A stretch of 64,000 bases of DNA from Pinus tabuliformis (Eukaryota > Streptophyta > Pinopsida > Pinales > Pinaceae), in NCBI GenBank assembly GCA_031772625.1, contig CM062808.1:477149655-477213654 (forward strand), written 5' to 3'. The notes beneath the pieces were generated by a model, which made no database searches, was not told where the DNA came from, and saw only the letters and a list, made by a program, of their open reading frames with translations. Positions 54,149-64,000 of the stretch are shown here, piece after piece (the stretch's first letter is position 1; every line of letters begins with the position of its first letter). Position numbers and translations under genes: made by a program.

Positions 54149-55909
54149 TTTAGAAATCTATCCTCTATAACTGTTGTTCTTCATTATTTCAGTCAAGGGG
54201 ATGGATACCTTTAACTTAGAAATCCCATTCTCTAAGCTAAAAGCGGGAGTCTTTTCTACCTCTTTGACTGGGATCTCTTTCCTTTCCTTTTCCTTGGGTA
54301 TAGCTTGTTGTTGTGATTGTTCTGTTGATTTTGATTTGCTGCTCCCCGGACCAACCGCCTCCTTTCCTTTTCTTTGTGTAGATGATAAATCGTTCTTTGT
54401 TGTTTCAACCTCCTTCTTTTTCTAAATTGGTTTGGCTAGCACATCTCTGTTTCTAAGTGAATATCGCTGCTATTGTGCGGACAGAGCATTCATATATCCC
54501 CTTTGATATTCTTCTGATTCTTCTTCCAACATAGTGTCGCTAGCTAGAATAAAATCAGTGTCTTGGTGTGCAGCTGAATTCATGGCACATTCTTCTTCTT
54601 CGGTAATGTAAGTAGGCAGCTCATCTGGAGTAAAGAGGTGGTTTTCTTCACCTATTACATTCCCGTCCTCATCTGACTCCGGTCCATGCACAAAATTCTG
54701 TTGCAAAGGTGTTTGTACCGGCTGTTGTGCTGTCTGCTCTTGAGTTTGCTGATCTCTTTGTCTTATTCTATATTGTGGCTGCTGCTGGCCACAGAAGTTA
54801 GGATTCCTAACTTGTGGCTCAGGCTTGTCAAGTTTTACCCTTTCAAGCATCTGCTCTACCTTTTTGAGTAGTTGATCCATTGAAGAAGACTCTTCTTTTA
54901 CTGTGATTTTCTTTTCCGCTTTCGCTCTAGCTCTTTTGGACAGCAGATTTGCTTCAATGCTAACCGCAATTTTTTGCATGTCTTCCATTGTGGCCGGTTC
55001 TCTCTCTCTTAATTGGTATGCCATGTCAGCATCAAAACCATCTAGAAACTTCATCATTGCTAGTCCCACAGGTGGCTTTAGATGATCTAGAATTTCGTTA
55101 TAGACTGCATTAAATCTAACACAATAGTCTTGGACCGACTCACCAGCGTTCCGTTTGATTTGTTCATATTCAGCCAGAATTTGAAGGGGATTCTTTTTCA
55201 CTTCCCACCAGTTCAAAAATTGTCTTTGTAATTCAGCCAAGGTAGTGATACTTGCTGCCGGCAAACCTCTGAACCATTTCCTCACATCACCTGCAAATGT
55301 TTGTACAAAGAGCCTCATGGCCACGTTCTCCGCATCAATCTCATGAAGTTCATAGAAGTCTGCCATTTTGTCTACATGTTGCTGAGCAGTAATGTTGTTA
55401 AGAGTGCCATCAAAAAATGGGATTTTACTTTAATAATCCGTCGGCATGTCATCTAGAACTTGGGGCAGAACAAGGGGTGCGAAATGGGCAGCCATCATTC
55501 TCGGTGGATTTTGCCTTGGAGGTGTTGGAGCAGTGTGCACAGTTTGCAAGGGGCTTGAAATTGGAGTTTGGGGCTGTGTTGCAATGTAATTATCAATTAA
55601 TCTATTAGCTCTTTCTATTTCGAGGTCTACAAGAAATTGCGGATTGGGGACAGTATAATCAACAACCCTTTCGGATTTAGACTCAAACAATGATATCTCA
55701 AACCGTTCGTCAAACTCAAGCTCTTCAAGATACTCAAAAATGTCGGGACATGAATGGGATTTGAACACAGGAGTTATGGTGCTTTCTTGACGAAGGAGTC
55801 TTGGGATCAAATTGGGGTTTTCGTAAATATGAGGAGGATCCGGGTCTGGATTGGCTCTGGTATATCGTCTCGAAGCCAGCGTGTTATTGAGAAAAATCAC
55901 AGGACACAA
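54149..55909 (-). pseudogene. Element 2 gag region
   Basis: Minus-strand gag with RKWFRGLPAASITTLAEL, NWWEVKKNPLQILAEY, DYCVRFNAVYNEIL and YQLREREPATMEDMQKIAV, parallel to element 1 gag, followed by a Gln-rich linker and an acidic end. The N-terminal part (55430-55909) carries MAAHFAPLVLPQVL, equivalent to MANRYAPLQLP in element 1. The segment 54149-54469 is the linker toward protease. It is broken. Confidence 0.82.
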
Positions 55910-55996
55910 CCAACTTACTCAGCCTTTCCAATCCTAAGCTCATCATCTGGAAGCTTAGAATTATTATGAAACAAGGGGATTTGATTTCAGTTTCAG

Positions 55997-56014
55997 TCCC
56001 CAGTATGGTCGCCA
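55997..56014 (-). other. Element 2 primer-binding site
   Basis: TGGCGACCATACTGGGGA on the minus strand, three bases from the LTR edge at 56018. It shares TGGCGAC and ACTGGGGA with element 1, differing only in the middle. Confidence 0.85.
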
Positions 56015-57462
56015 CTATGTTAGCACCTAAATCTGCCTTAGGCTGAAGGAAGGCAAAAATTAAGGTAACCACAAACCACGCTCAGTCTGGTAGCTAGCCC
56101 TACCAAAGAAGGAGAGGGCTCTCTTCGAGTCACGCTCAGTGAATAGATAATTGAAAATGGTCTGAGATTACTTACAATGCAATATTTACCTTAGGCTAGT
56201 AAGTGAATAGGGATTCTGGAAACAATTTTATGAATGACCGAGCTTCTGGGATGTTATGGGACCGGCGATGAGCAAAGAACAAAGAGTTTAATACAAAGGC
56301 ACAGATTATTCCATGAGGCAAGGTAGGCGGAAAACGTAACAATTTAGTTTGAGGTACCGCGGCATGAATAGATTGCTGAAGAAAGTGAAAAGGGCATAGT
56401 GACATGAATCCTTTTCAACAGAAGAATAACACTGAACATGAAATTTTCCCACAGGCAGAGCAATAAAATTGAATTCTACCTAATCTCACTCAGAAAATTT
56501 CACTGGAAATGAACATGAATTGAATTATGAAACATAACGAAATACATATGAAAACATAAGAGACACATTTGCTACACTCACAACGACAAGAATCTCATGA
56601 AACAGAGCCGCTGCCTTTCATTAATTCTCTGTCGAAAATACAAATTGAAGAAACAGAGTTTCTTTCCCACAGTCTCCCAGAAGTTACAAGCCAACCAACC
56701 CTTTGCAAATAACTTGCATACAATATATAGAATGTGTGAGGAAGAGATAGAATGCCCAAGGGTTGGGGAGTTACTCGAATCATTGCGAAATGGAGATGGA
56801 GAGCCAACCATCAGCTACAGGTGCAGCGTTGCAAACATGACATTTGGCTTTGGGTGACCGTTTGCCTTCCTTCGCCACTTGGATAGAAGCCAATCTGGAG
56901 AAAAACATCTTTAAATGCCGGCCTTGGTGCAAAAAAACCGAAGTGTAGATGAGCGGGCCCACTTGGAGAAGTCGCGACCCGAAATTTCACAAAACGGAAG
57001 CAAATTGGCAATTTTTTCCTCTGTGCATCGTGCTACTTTGGGGCCTCTTTTGGAGCACTTTCAGGTGTCCAAAATGTGCCCAAGCGGGCTTGCTGGAAAG
57101 CTTGTCTTTTCTACCTTCTAACCCAACTTGAATTTTCAAATTTGATGCTCATTTTCCCCTCCAAATCTCCATTCTCCCAAGACTGCTTTCTGTGTGTCAA
57201 AAAGGTGGCAGAGAGGCCATTTTTGGGTTTTTTTTTACCTTTTGGAGACTCATACCTTGCCAAAATTTCTTGCTCGGACACCAGTAGTCGTAATTTTCCA
57301 TGCTGAATTCGAATCTGCAAGCCATTCCTCATTTGGATCCCTAGAATTTTAGCGTCGCGCCAATGGCGCGGTGCACAGGGAGAAAATCCCTGTTTTTTTA
57401 CCCAAAAATTACCAAGTGACCAAAATTTCCCCAAATCTTTTGAAATTTGGGCTAGAGGATCT

Positions 57463-57885
57463 CTATGAAGTGCTATGCTGTGCCAAGGAAGCCTCAGCCA
57501 AGATTCGAATCCGATCTTGCTCTTTTTCCCTTTTTTCCCTTCTTGTTGCTTTGCTCAATTTTGCCTTTAGGCTCCTGATTCTTGATTTGGAGCTCATGTT
57601 TCGGGCCATGTAATGGTGAGTCATGTGCCTCAGCATGTCCTTTTCCCTGTTAGCCTTATCCAACCGCTGCTCCAAGTGGACGTTCACTTTCTCTAAAACA
57701 TACTCTCGGTCCTCATCTCTTTGCTCCATAGGTCTGCCTTGTGCTGCCATGATGTGTTGCCGGTTTTCTTTGATCAGTTGCAACTCTATCTCAGCTAGCC
57801 GATCCTCAAGTTGTTTGTTCCTCTGCTCCAGATATTTCATGTTCCACTTAGCCCTCTCCAAGTCAAGGGATAAGTTCTCAATCAC
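57463..57885 (-). CDS. LTR-encoded coiled-coil protein of element 2
   Basis: 140 codons inside the right LTR on the gag-pol strand. It is nearly all coiled coil: MIENLSLDLERAKWNMKYL, QRNKQLEDRLAEIELQL, LEQRLDKANREKDML, then a basic stretch (SKSRIRSLKAKLSKATRREKREK). The position after a globular protein matches the coiled-coil frame of element 1's LTR, although sequence identity is not evident by eye. It may be the C-terminal half of a larger LTR-encoded protein. Function unknown. Confidence 0.62.
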   Translation of the reverse strand: MIENLSLDLERAKWNMKYLEQRNKQLEDRLAEIELQLIKENRQHIMAAQGRPMEQRDEDREYVLEKVNVHLEQRLDKANREKDMLRHMTHHYMARNMSSKSRIRSLKAKLSKATRREKREKEQDRIRILAEASLAQHSTS

Positions 57886-57966
57886 CGATTGCTGCTCCTG
57901 GATGATCTCTCCAAGCTCTGCATTTGTGGGTTCTGCATCTGTCTCATCATCCTGAAGGAGAACGAA

Positions 57967-58965
57967 TTATGTCTCTCGTTCACCTAATGGCCCTTCCTCC
58001 TGCACTGGCTCCTTACCCTTACCCTGCTCCTGTGATGCTGATGTCGGAAGCGAGGCCCCTTCCACACCGGGTGGAGATAACACTCGCTTTGCTGTTGCAA
58101 ATAAGGGTCTATTGCCTTTCTGATAGGTGATGTATACTGGCATAGTGGCAGTCTCATGTCGCTCATACTGATGAGATGGGGCACCTATCTCATGCTCTGC
58201 CTCTGATACCACCTATGGAGCGCTGAAGAAGTCACGGGAGATGAAGTCCTCCCAAGCAATACCCTGCAATCCCAACTGATGGTCCACCAAAATCCGGATA
58301 AGGGCAAAGTCATAAGCACTGTTGAGCTGCTGTCGAGGGGTCTTGTGCTGCATGAAATTTCTCATCCTCTCTATGTTCCCGCAAATGAAAAATGGGAGGC
58401 TTATCATCCACACCCTAGTAAAGTGCATGAGCAACCTGATGTGATAGGCATAAAGGCAAGAAAACCTCCCCTCGCAACTGAAGTACTTCATGATCAATTT
58501 CATGAGCGGGGCATACTCATCTTTCAAAAATTTGAATGGAAAAACTCTCATGAGGTGGCTCAAACAACTGTCTTTGATGTAAGGCTCATAATGATGCCTC
58601 TCTACCTTCTTCTTCTTATGACACTTCTCTCCAATGTTTGGTATGCCTATTGCCACTGATATGGTTTCAGGTGTCAATGTGAAAGTGACCCCAGCCAAGA
58701 TAGACTGTCCTCCATGTAGGTGAAGTGCAAAAGGACGAGCCAACTCATGATGAACTCTGATATTTGCCACCCTCTGACAAAATTCAAAACATGCTAAGTG
58801 CTGGAAACAAGACATAGCGAGAGGGCATGCCTGCAACTCGATGAGGGTGTTTGGCTCATCTCTAAGATTTCTGCCACTCCGATGATGTCTCCTTTGGGCC
58901 CTTTCTCCCAAAGCTGTGTCACTGTGGGTCTCCTCCTCATATTCTGATGAAACTTCAGATGCCAT
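57967..58965 (-). pseudogene. LTR-encoded globular protein of element 2
   Basis: Starts MASEVSSEYEEETHSD and has an acidic/Arg-rich leader (RRHHRSGRNLRDE). A globular region follows: MSCFQHLACFEFCQRVANI, FTLTPETISVAIGIPNIG (comparable to FYVTPAAIREMLNFN in element 1), YFSCEGRFSCLYAYHIRLLM, PFFICGNIERMRNFM and LVDHQLGLQGIAWEDFI. The tail (VVSEAEHEIGAPSHQYE) continues in decayed form to about 57967. It is encoded entirely within the LTR, so a complete element carries it twice. No known enzyme motif. Confidence 0.65.
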
Positions 58966-60900
58966 TACTGCTGTTTGTACCCTGAGTTTTATGCTGCCCC
59001 TTTAATTCCAATGAAGCTGGTAGTTGCTCTGAAAATCTGCCACCAAGGGGACAATAAAGCAGGGAGTATTAGGAGGGGAATGATGAAATGGGAATAGGGG
59101 TTAAAGGGAGAGATTTGCCAGGGATTTGGGAGTAGTTTTGAGTATAGTGTTGATGGGGTAGGGTTTGAAACACCTTGCCAGCACTGTCACTGTAGCATAA
59201 ACCCTAGGATCATGTTTTCTTTGTGTCTTCTTTTGTTGGCTTTATAAAAAAAATTTGCATTTGATTTATAATCCTAAAACCGCGCTATTCCTTTCAAGTT
59301 TGATGCAAGAGTGGAGGTAGGTTGCCTACCTTTCAAATTTGATGGGTATCCAAAAAAATTTAGGCAAATTGATTAGTTTTTGGGCTTTATATCTCTGTGC
59401 ACCGCGCACAATGCCCAGTGCACCGTGCGCTCTGAGTGCACCGCGCCAGTGGCGGATTTAAACAGTGGACGGGCTCTGTGTGCGCCATGCCCAATGAGTG
59501 CACCGTGCTCCTTGGTGTGTGCGCCGCACGCCCTTAAATCACCCTAAATTTCTCCTAATCATTCGACTCTTCAACCCTTCGACCATTCACTTTTCTTTCA
59601 CAGCCTTGCTTGCATAATAGGCTGGTCTTATGTTGATTTTGAGTTAACCAAATAGTGGAGGAATAGGGAGAGGGTTTGGTAGTGATTTATGGCGGGGTTT
59701 TAGGAAAAATGATCAAGGGGAGATGGGAAAAATGATAGGTGAGAGGAATAGGTGAGTGGAGTGAAACCTTGGCACTAACAACACATTTTAACAACCCGAG
59801 CCATCATTTTGTTGGTGATTTCTTATGGTTGACCTTATGCATTTGGGTGACATTCAAACATATTATAAACACCATATCATGGATAAAATTTGATGAACCG
59901 GTGATGTCATAAGGCATACCTCTTGAATTGATAGCATTCACCGAAACTTGGAGTGCTTTGGCGACGTTTTTTGGCCGCTGGTCTGTGTGCGTCGCGCGCA
60001 AATCCGAGTGCACCACGCGCTGGGTGTGCGACGCGCCTGTGTAAACCTTCAACTGCGGGCTGGCTGCGTGTGCGCCGCGCCCGGTGAGTGCGCCGCGCTC
60101 CTTGGTATGTGCGTCGCGCCCTCGAAAACCTGCTCCCACTCACTCAAACGCTCCAATCTCACACTCACACCTTTGCAATGTCTTCTCCAAGTCTTGTAAT
60201 AGCACAATGCCTTTGATTTGGGTCAAAACATGTATTTATAGCCTTGGAAGAGATGGGTTTAATTTTTGCTTCCTTGAAAACCCATTTTTCTAATGTTGTG
60301 TTTTGCACTTTTTCACTGACTTTAAAACACACTGATTTTCACTTTCCCTTTGACATTTTGGCTCAAATGATGAAATTTTCGGCACATCTTTGCAGGGACT
60401 GTATGACAGGGTATTTGGCCACGGAAACCATGACTGTATCTGAAAAAGTCAACTGGCGATTTTTTGGAAAATTTTGTCATAAATGACCTTGTTTGACTTT
60501 TCTTCAAAACAGAGTTTTGAAGAAGAGTCGAAGTCTATCCACGTGACGATGAAGCTCTCTGAACCATAGCTGTGTAAGGGCCTCCCTCTGGCCTGCATGG
60601 CTTTACTGGACATGTTTCAAAGACCAAATTGATGAATTCCTAGACCCAAACATAGAAAATGACTTTGTCCTGTAAAGGACCAGACCTTGACTGTCATGGA
60701 CTTTGGTGATTATTGGCAAAAGACCTGAGCCAGCAGGAGCCAGACATGAGGGGAAATGATTAGCATGACTTTCTCCGTTAGATCATGGCATGCCCCTAGC
60801 GAAATGCAGCTGAGTGAATGGAGCGGGACACCTAAAATTGAAATGCACAAAGAGTTTTGATCTCTAACAGAGGGCTGACCAGACCGACTCTAACACCTAG

Positions 60901-62180
60901 TAACATCACTATAATACATTATCGAATTTTTGTCTCGTTGGAAATTTTGTTTTTAAAAACGTTACAAAACAACGAGTTCCGATATTCCTTTGGCCCCCCT
61001 TTGTTTTAGCCCCTTTCTGGATTTCTCATCATATGAACAGGAGCTATGACCAGGTGCTTAGCCTTAAGGCATTAGGGTCTTTTTGTTCTTGCCCGGGGGA
61101 TATTTTCCTTAGTAAACTACTTAGTGCCCAAGGTTCTCTAACGGCTTATAGACCATGCGCCAGCTTGATATTGGAGCCCCTCTCATCGGCGGTTTCTAAT
61201 CAGAGACACAACAGGGGAGTTGCGACATGCTCACCTTCCAATCGTCGATCTCTGATTATGATGTCATCATCTGCCACGTGGCACCTCATGAGTGGTGACA
61301 CATGTCACCCTAATTTTCCCCTTATGCCCCCTCAAAATGCCATAATTGACTGCCACGTGTCATGTTGTACCACCACATCATGCTAACGTCAGCCACCACG
61401 TGTCCTTATCAGAGCCAATCCTATGCTGCCACACGTCCTTATCGAAGCCAATCCTGTGCTGCCATGTGTAGCTTATCGGGACCAACCAGATGCTACCACG
61501 CGTACCACTGGAGGAGAGAGAAAAGAGCTCATCCGCCCTTGGATTTGTTGGGAAATCCTTTGTAAACTTATTTTTGAGTCCCCTGACTATTTTACTCTAT
61601 ATCGGAACTTTATGCATTATCGAAACTTTAAAAGGTTGTCACTTGTTCAGAGGTTTTCATTGTCGATTGCAATGCGATATCTTGATATGTTGTTGGTTGC
61701 TCTGATGCATTGGATCCCTGATGTGTGATCGTCAATATGCAATCATCGATCCGCTTGGCGTCTCTGATGTGTGATCACCGATATACGATCTCTGATGTGT
61801 TGGGTGCTATGGTGAGCAATCGCTGCTCCCCGATACTGCTGGATCTCTAATATATCAGACCTCTGACATGTGATGCGCTGATATGGCATGTTGTTGGACC
61901 TCCGATATACAATCTCCAATATCAGACCTCCGATATTCCCTCTTTCCTAAGGCTTGAATCCTTGAAACTTCATAAGGCCATATCTTTTGATCCCGGAGTC
62001 CGGTTTTGGAGTTATATATATCGTTGGATAGTTTGTTCAGAACACTTTCCAATGGAGAGGGTATGATTTAGACTTTGAGTCCTTTAGAGGCTTGGAAGAT
62101 GCCTTCAAAATTCTCTACTCTTTTGCATTCTTTTGACATCATTTGGCACTATTTGAACAATTTTGCAGTAGGTGATAACA
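60901..62180 (-). repeat. Element 3, right (5') LTR, second part
   Basis: Resumes after the CCTAG duplication (CCTAG|TAACATCACTATAATAC) and matches 40286-41516. It ends GGTGATAACA at 62180. The last 18 bases (AACAATTTTGCAGTAGGT) are imperfectly repeated directly after. Confidence 0.86.
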
Positions 62181-62192
62181 ATTTTGCAGTAG

Positions 62193-62267
62193 GTTAAAAA
62201 CTCGCCTATCTCTCTCAAATGCGAAGCTTCTCAAATTCTGAAAGAAGTGTTGACTATTTGAATGCTC
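62193..62267 (+). repeat. 75-bp direct repeat, copy flanking element 3 on the right
   Basis: Matches 38880-38954 at 69 of 75 positions by eye. It is separated from the LTR end by an 11-12-base filler (ATTTTGCAGTAG) copied from the LTR terminus. Confidence 0.85.
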
Positions 62268-64000
62268 AAAAATCAAAGATGAATAATTTCTATTAAAAGC
62301 GAGACATGCATTTTTACTCTGGGAATGCTATTGTATTACTCTAAATTATTCACTCCTATGATAATCTAGATGACTTTAGTTGCTTGAAGAAGGAACCTTT
62401 TGCAAGTTTCTATTTGACTGATCCTTCATATGAATAATATTCTAATTCTTTGTTGCTTGAATTTAATATTTCCTATGGTTTAAAGTAAACTCCGAAGGCA
62501 TACTCTACTCCTATGTGGAAGGTCAAGATTTATTTGGCTTGAAATGTGTTTTTATTTCTAATAACTACAAAAAAGTATATTGTAGGTGGACTTGACTGTA
62601 TATGTTAAGAAACATGAATTTGTTTTTGATGCAGTGTTAGATGACCAAGTGTTATATGGAATTTGTATCTACGGATAAACACATTTTCCCTAAGTGGGTA
62701 GCTACACTTAGAACAACAGAATTAAAGAGTTTAACATTTTCCTATGATAGATAGATAAGACAAGGGACCTACTTGTTATCTTTCGCTTCCCTTTGTCTCC
62801 TTTGAATTGCTCACATCGCTCCTTCTTGAACTAAATCCGCTCGATCAGTACCTGCAATCATAAATAGAGGACAAAAACCAATCAAAGCAAACGATCTATA
62901 TACTATAAGCAAATGGAATCGAAAGCATTTACACATATAATCATCATACATAAAGACAAGAGTATGGGAAAAGGTGTAAACAACTTTATTAAAAGTAGAA
63001 GGAAGAGTTACAACCAAAGAAGTCTGATCCCATGTCACTCATCCAACTTGAGTTCCATCCTTCATCACACCAAAAGCACACCAATCCAGCAGCATAACAA
63101 TACTTGATTATGATCTCAAAACCTCAAACCAACAGTATTTCCTTACAATCTTCAAACTCCAACCCCTTGATCACTATGATTAGTGCTCAATTTATAGGGA
63201 AATGGAGGTGGTTTTGTCATAAATTGGGCATTGAATGGCTTTCCAAACTTAGAGTTAGTTTCCATGGAGGAAGGGATGAGAAGATAGGAGGTTAATTGAT
63301 TCATTCCCTATCCAATTTCGAGCTCATAGGAGGGGATAAGAGGTGGGAATATTCTAGAATGATCTAGAATGGAGGAATATTCCTAGAACCCTATGCAAAT
63401 TTCGCTCAATCTCGCCCAACGCAGGTCAAAGTGGGTCTAAGTGCTCTGCAAAGTAGGCTTGAATGGGCCTAAGTGCTCTGCAGCACAGTTACCCCTGACC
63501 AAGGCTACGCTGGTCTCCTAATGAGGCATTTCAGGAGGGCTTCAAGCCAGGAAACTTTCAAGAATGAAGGCATTCAATGTGATGACTTGTCTAGGGCATG
63601 TAGCAACTGAATTAGGGTTTGATGAGCCCTAATTGAACTGATCTGAATGTCGGGAGTGATGTGCCCAAATAGACCTATAACAGCTACCCCCTAAAGCATG
63701 AAGTTGAAAATGATAATTTCGAGTGATATGCTTTACGATGTGATGAGGAAGAACTGAAGCGAATGGTGACCTACATCAATTACAATATAATATCATGATA
63801 TTTTGAATTTTTCATGAATCATTGAGGGAAGGCATACCCATGCTCAGCATATAAACTTTTCATTACATGTACATAAATCAGATAGTCATCTATAGATATA
63901 GACCCATGATAGGATGACCATATGTGTAAAGCCATCGTACCGATGATTTAGTACTCTCCTGAAATCGCAGCCCGGATGGATGAAACTAGATCCAGAGCCT
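62268..64000. other. Unassigned right flank
   Basis: No gene recognised. 62268-62640 is AT-rich. 62640-63700 contains only short frames. CAGCTACCCCCTAAAG near 63682 looks like repeat-type sequence, but no matching end is visible. The rest continues out of the window. Confidence 0.3.

Larger units (their letters stand above)
44677..60895 (-). mobile_element. Element 2: Tat/Ogre-like Ty3/gypsy element with 4.9-kb LTRs
   Basis: LTRs at 44677-49571 and 56018-60895 start TGTTAGCACC and end CTCTAACA. CCTAG stands on both sides (44672-44676 and 60896-60900), a perfect 5-bp target duplication, and the left LTR of element 3 shows the empty site. The gag and pol parts follow the domain order of element 1, with the extra RNase H before RT. 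By eye the LTRs differ in about 10 of the first 180 bases but in only about 2 of 300 around 48900-49200, so it is moderately young. The coding region is broken in roughly half a dozen places. Confidence 0.93.
56018..60895 (-). repeat. Element 2, right (5') LTR
   Basis: 4.878 kb, TGTTAGCACC...CTCTAACA, collinear with the left LTR. It keeps more CpG than the left copy in the GC-rich stretch near 60000-60120 (for example GCGTCGCGCGC here against GCGTCGCGCAC). Confidence 0.92.
38955..62180 (-). mobile_element. Element 3: gag-only (TR-GAG/LARD-like) LTR element, interrupted by element 2
   Basis: Matching LTRs start TGTTGTA at 38955 and 43345 and end GGTGATAAC(A) at 41516 and 62180; the right LTR is split by element 2. 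The internal region is only about 1.8 kb and codes on the minus strand for gag-like sequence; no protease, RT or integrase is visible. The primer-binding site and the boundary motif mark it as a Ty3/gypsy derivative that would have depended on another element's enzymes. LTR divergence, judged by eye from the first 110 bases at about 8%, makes it the older of the nested pair. It is broken. Confidence 0.82.

Overview
The window looks like intergenic DNA from a large, repeat-rich seed-plant genome. A gymnosperm is my guess, because the Ty3/gypsy elements are very large and gene density is essentially nil; no sequence here proves the species. I found no intact host gene, tRNA or rRNA. Almost everything recognisable is a stack of nested mobile elements, most coding on the minus strand.

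Layout. (1) 1-13806: minus-strand Tat/Ogre-like Ty3/gypsy element 1, with a long gag-pol frame, a 5' LTR of about 7 kb that itself encodes two proteins, and only the last 139 bases of the 3' LTR inside the window. It sits in older element A (LTR 14250-16750, carrying a 0.6-kb fold-back), which in turn sits in the gag region of element B (to about 17530). (2) 18010-33480: a decayed plus-strand LINE, split between 21395 and 32318 by a 10.9-kb DNA transposon. (3) 33481-38879: mostly unassigned AT-rich DNA. (4) 38880-62267: a gag-only LTR element (element 3) flanked by a 75-bp direct repeat; its right LTR is interrupted by element 2 (44677-60895), a 16.2-kb minus-strand relative of element 1 with 4.9-kb LTRs and a perfect 5-bp target duplication. 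(5) 62268-64000: unassigned.

The most interesting object is the DNA transposon at 21396-32317. It has 20-bp terminal inverted repeats (19/20 match) and a 4-bp target duplication TGGA; taking it out with one TGGA restores the LINE reading frame across the site, so its ends are known to the base. It holds two divergent genes. The minus-strand gene is a decayed transposase-like gene with an acidic 29-residue repeat N-terminus, a Cys cluster, an LQLDN...GHTHD core and a possible chromatin-reader tail. The plus-strand gene is intron-bearing and encodes a ParB-like domain followed by a beta-class DNA amino-methyltransferase (motif order IV-X-I). A 0.4-kb extremely GC-rich island lies between them. 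A eukaryotic DNA transposon carrying a spliced, prokaryote-type ParB/DNA-methyltransferase gene is the best candidate here for an undescribed system.

A second theme concerns the LTR elements. In elements 1, 2 and 3 the internal region ends, one base from the 3' LTR, in TGGCTCCAnnnGGGGA. In element 1 this is nearly the tRNA primer-binding site repeated in inverted orientation, where a polypurine tract would be expected. Elements 1 and 2 also both encode a globular protein plus a coiled-coil protein inside their LTRs. Insertion order by nesting: B, then A, then element 1; LINE, then DNA transposon; element 3, then element 2.
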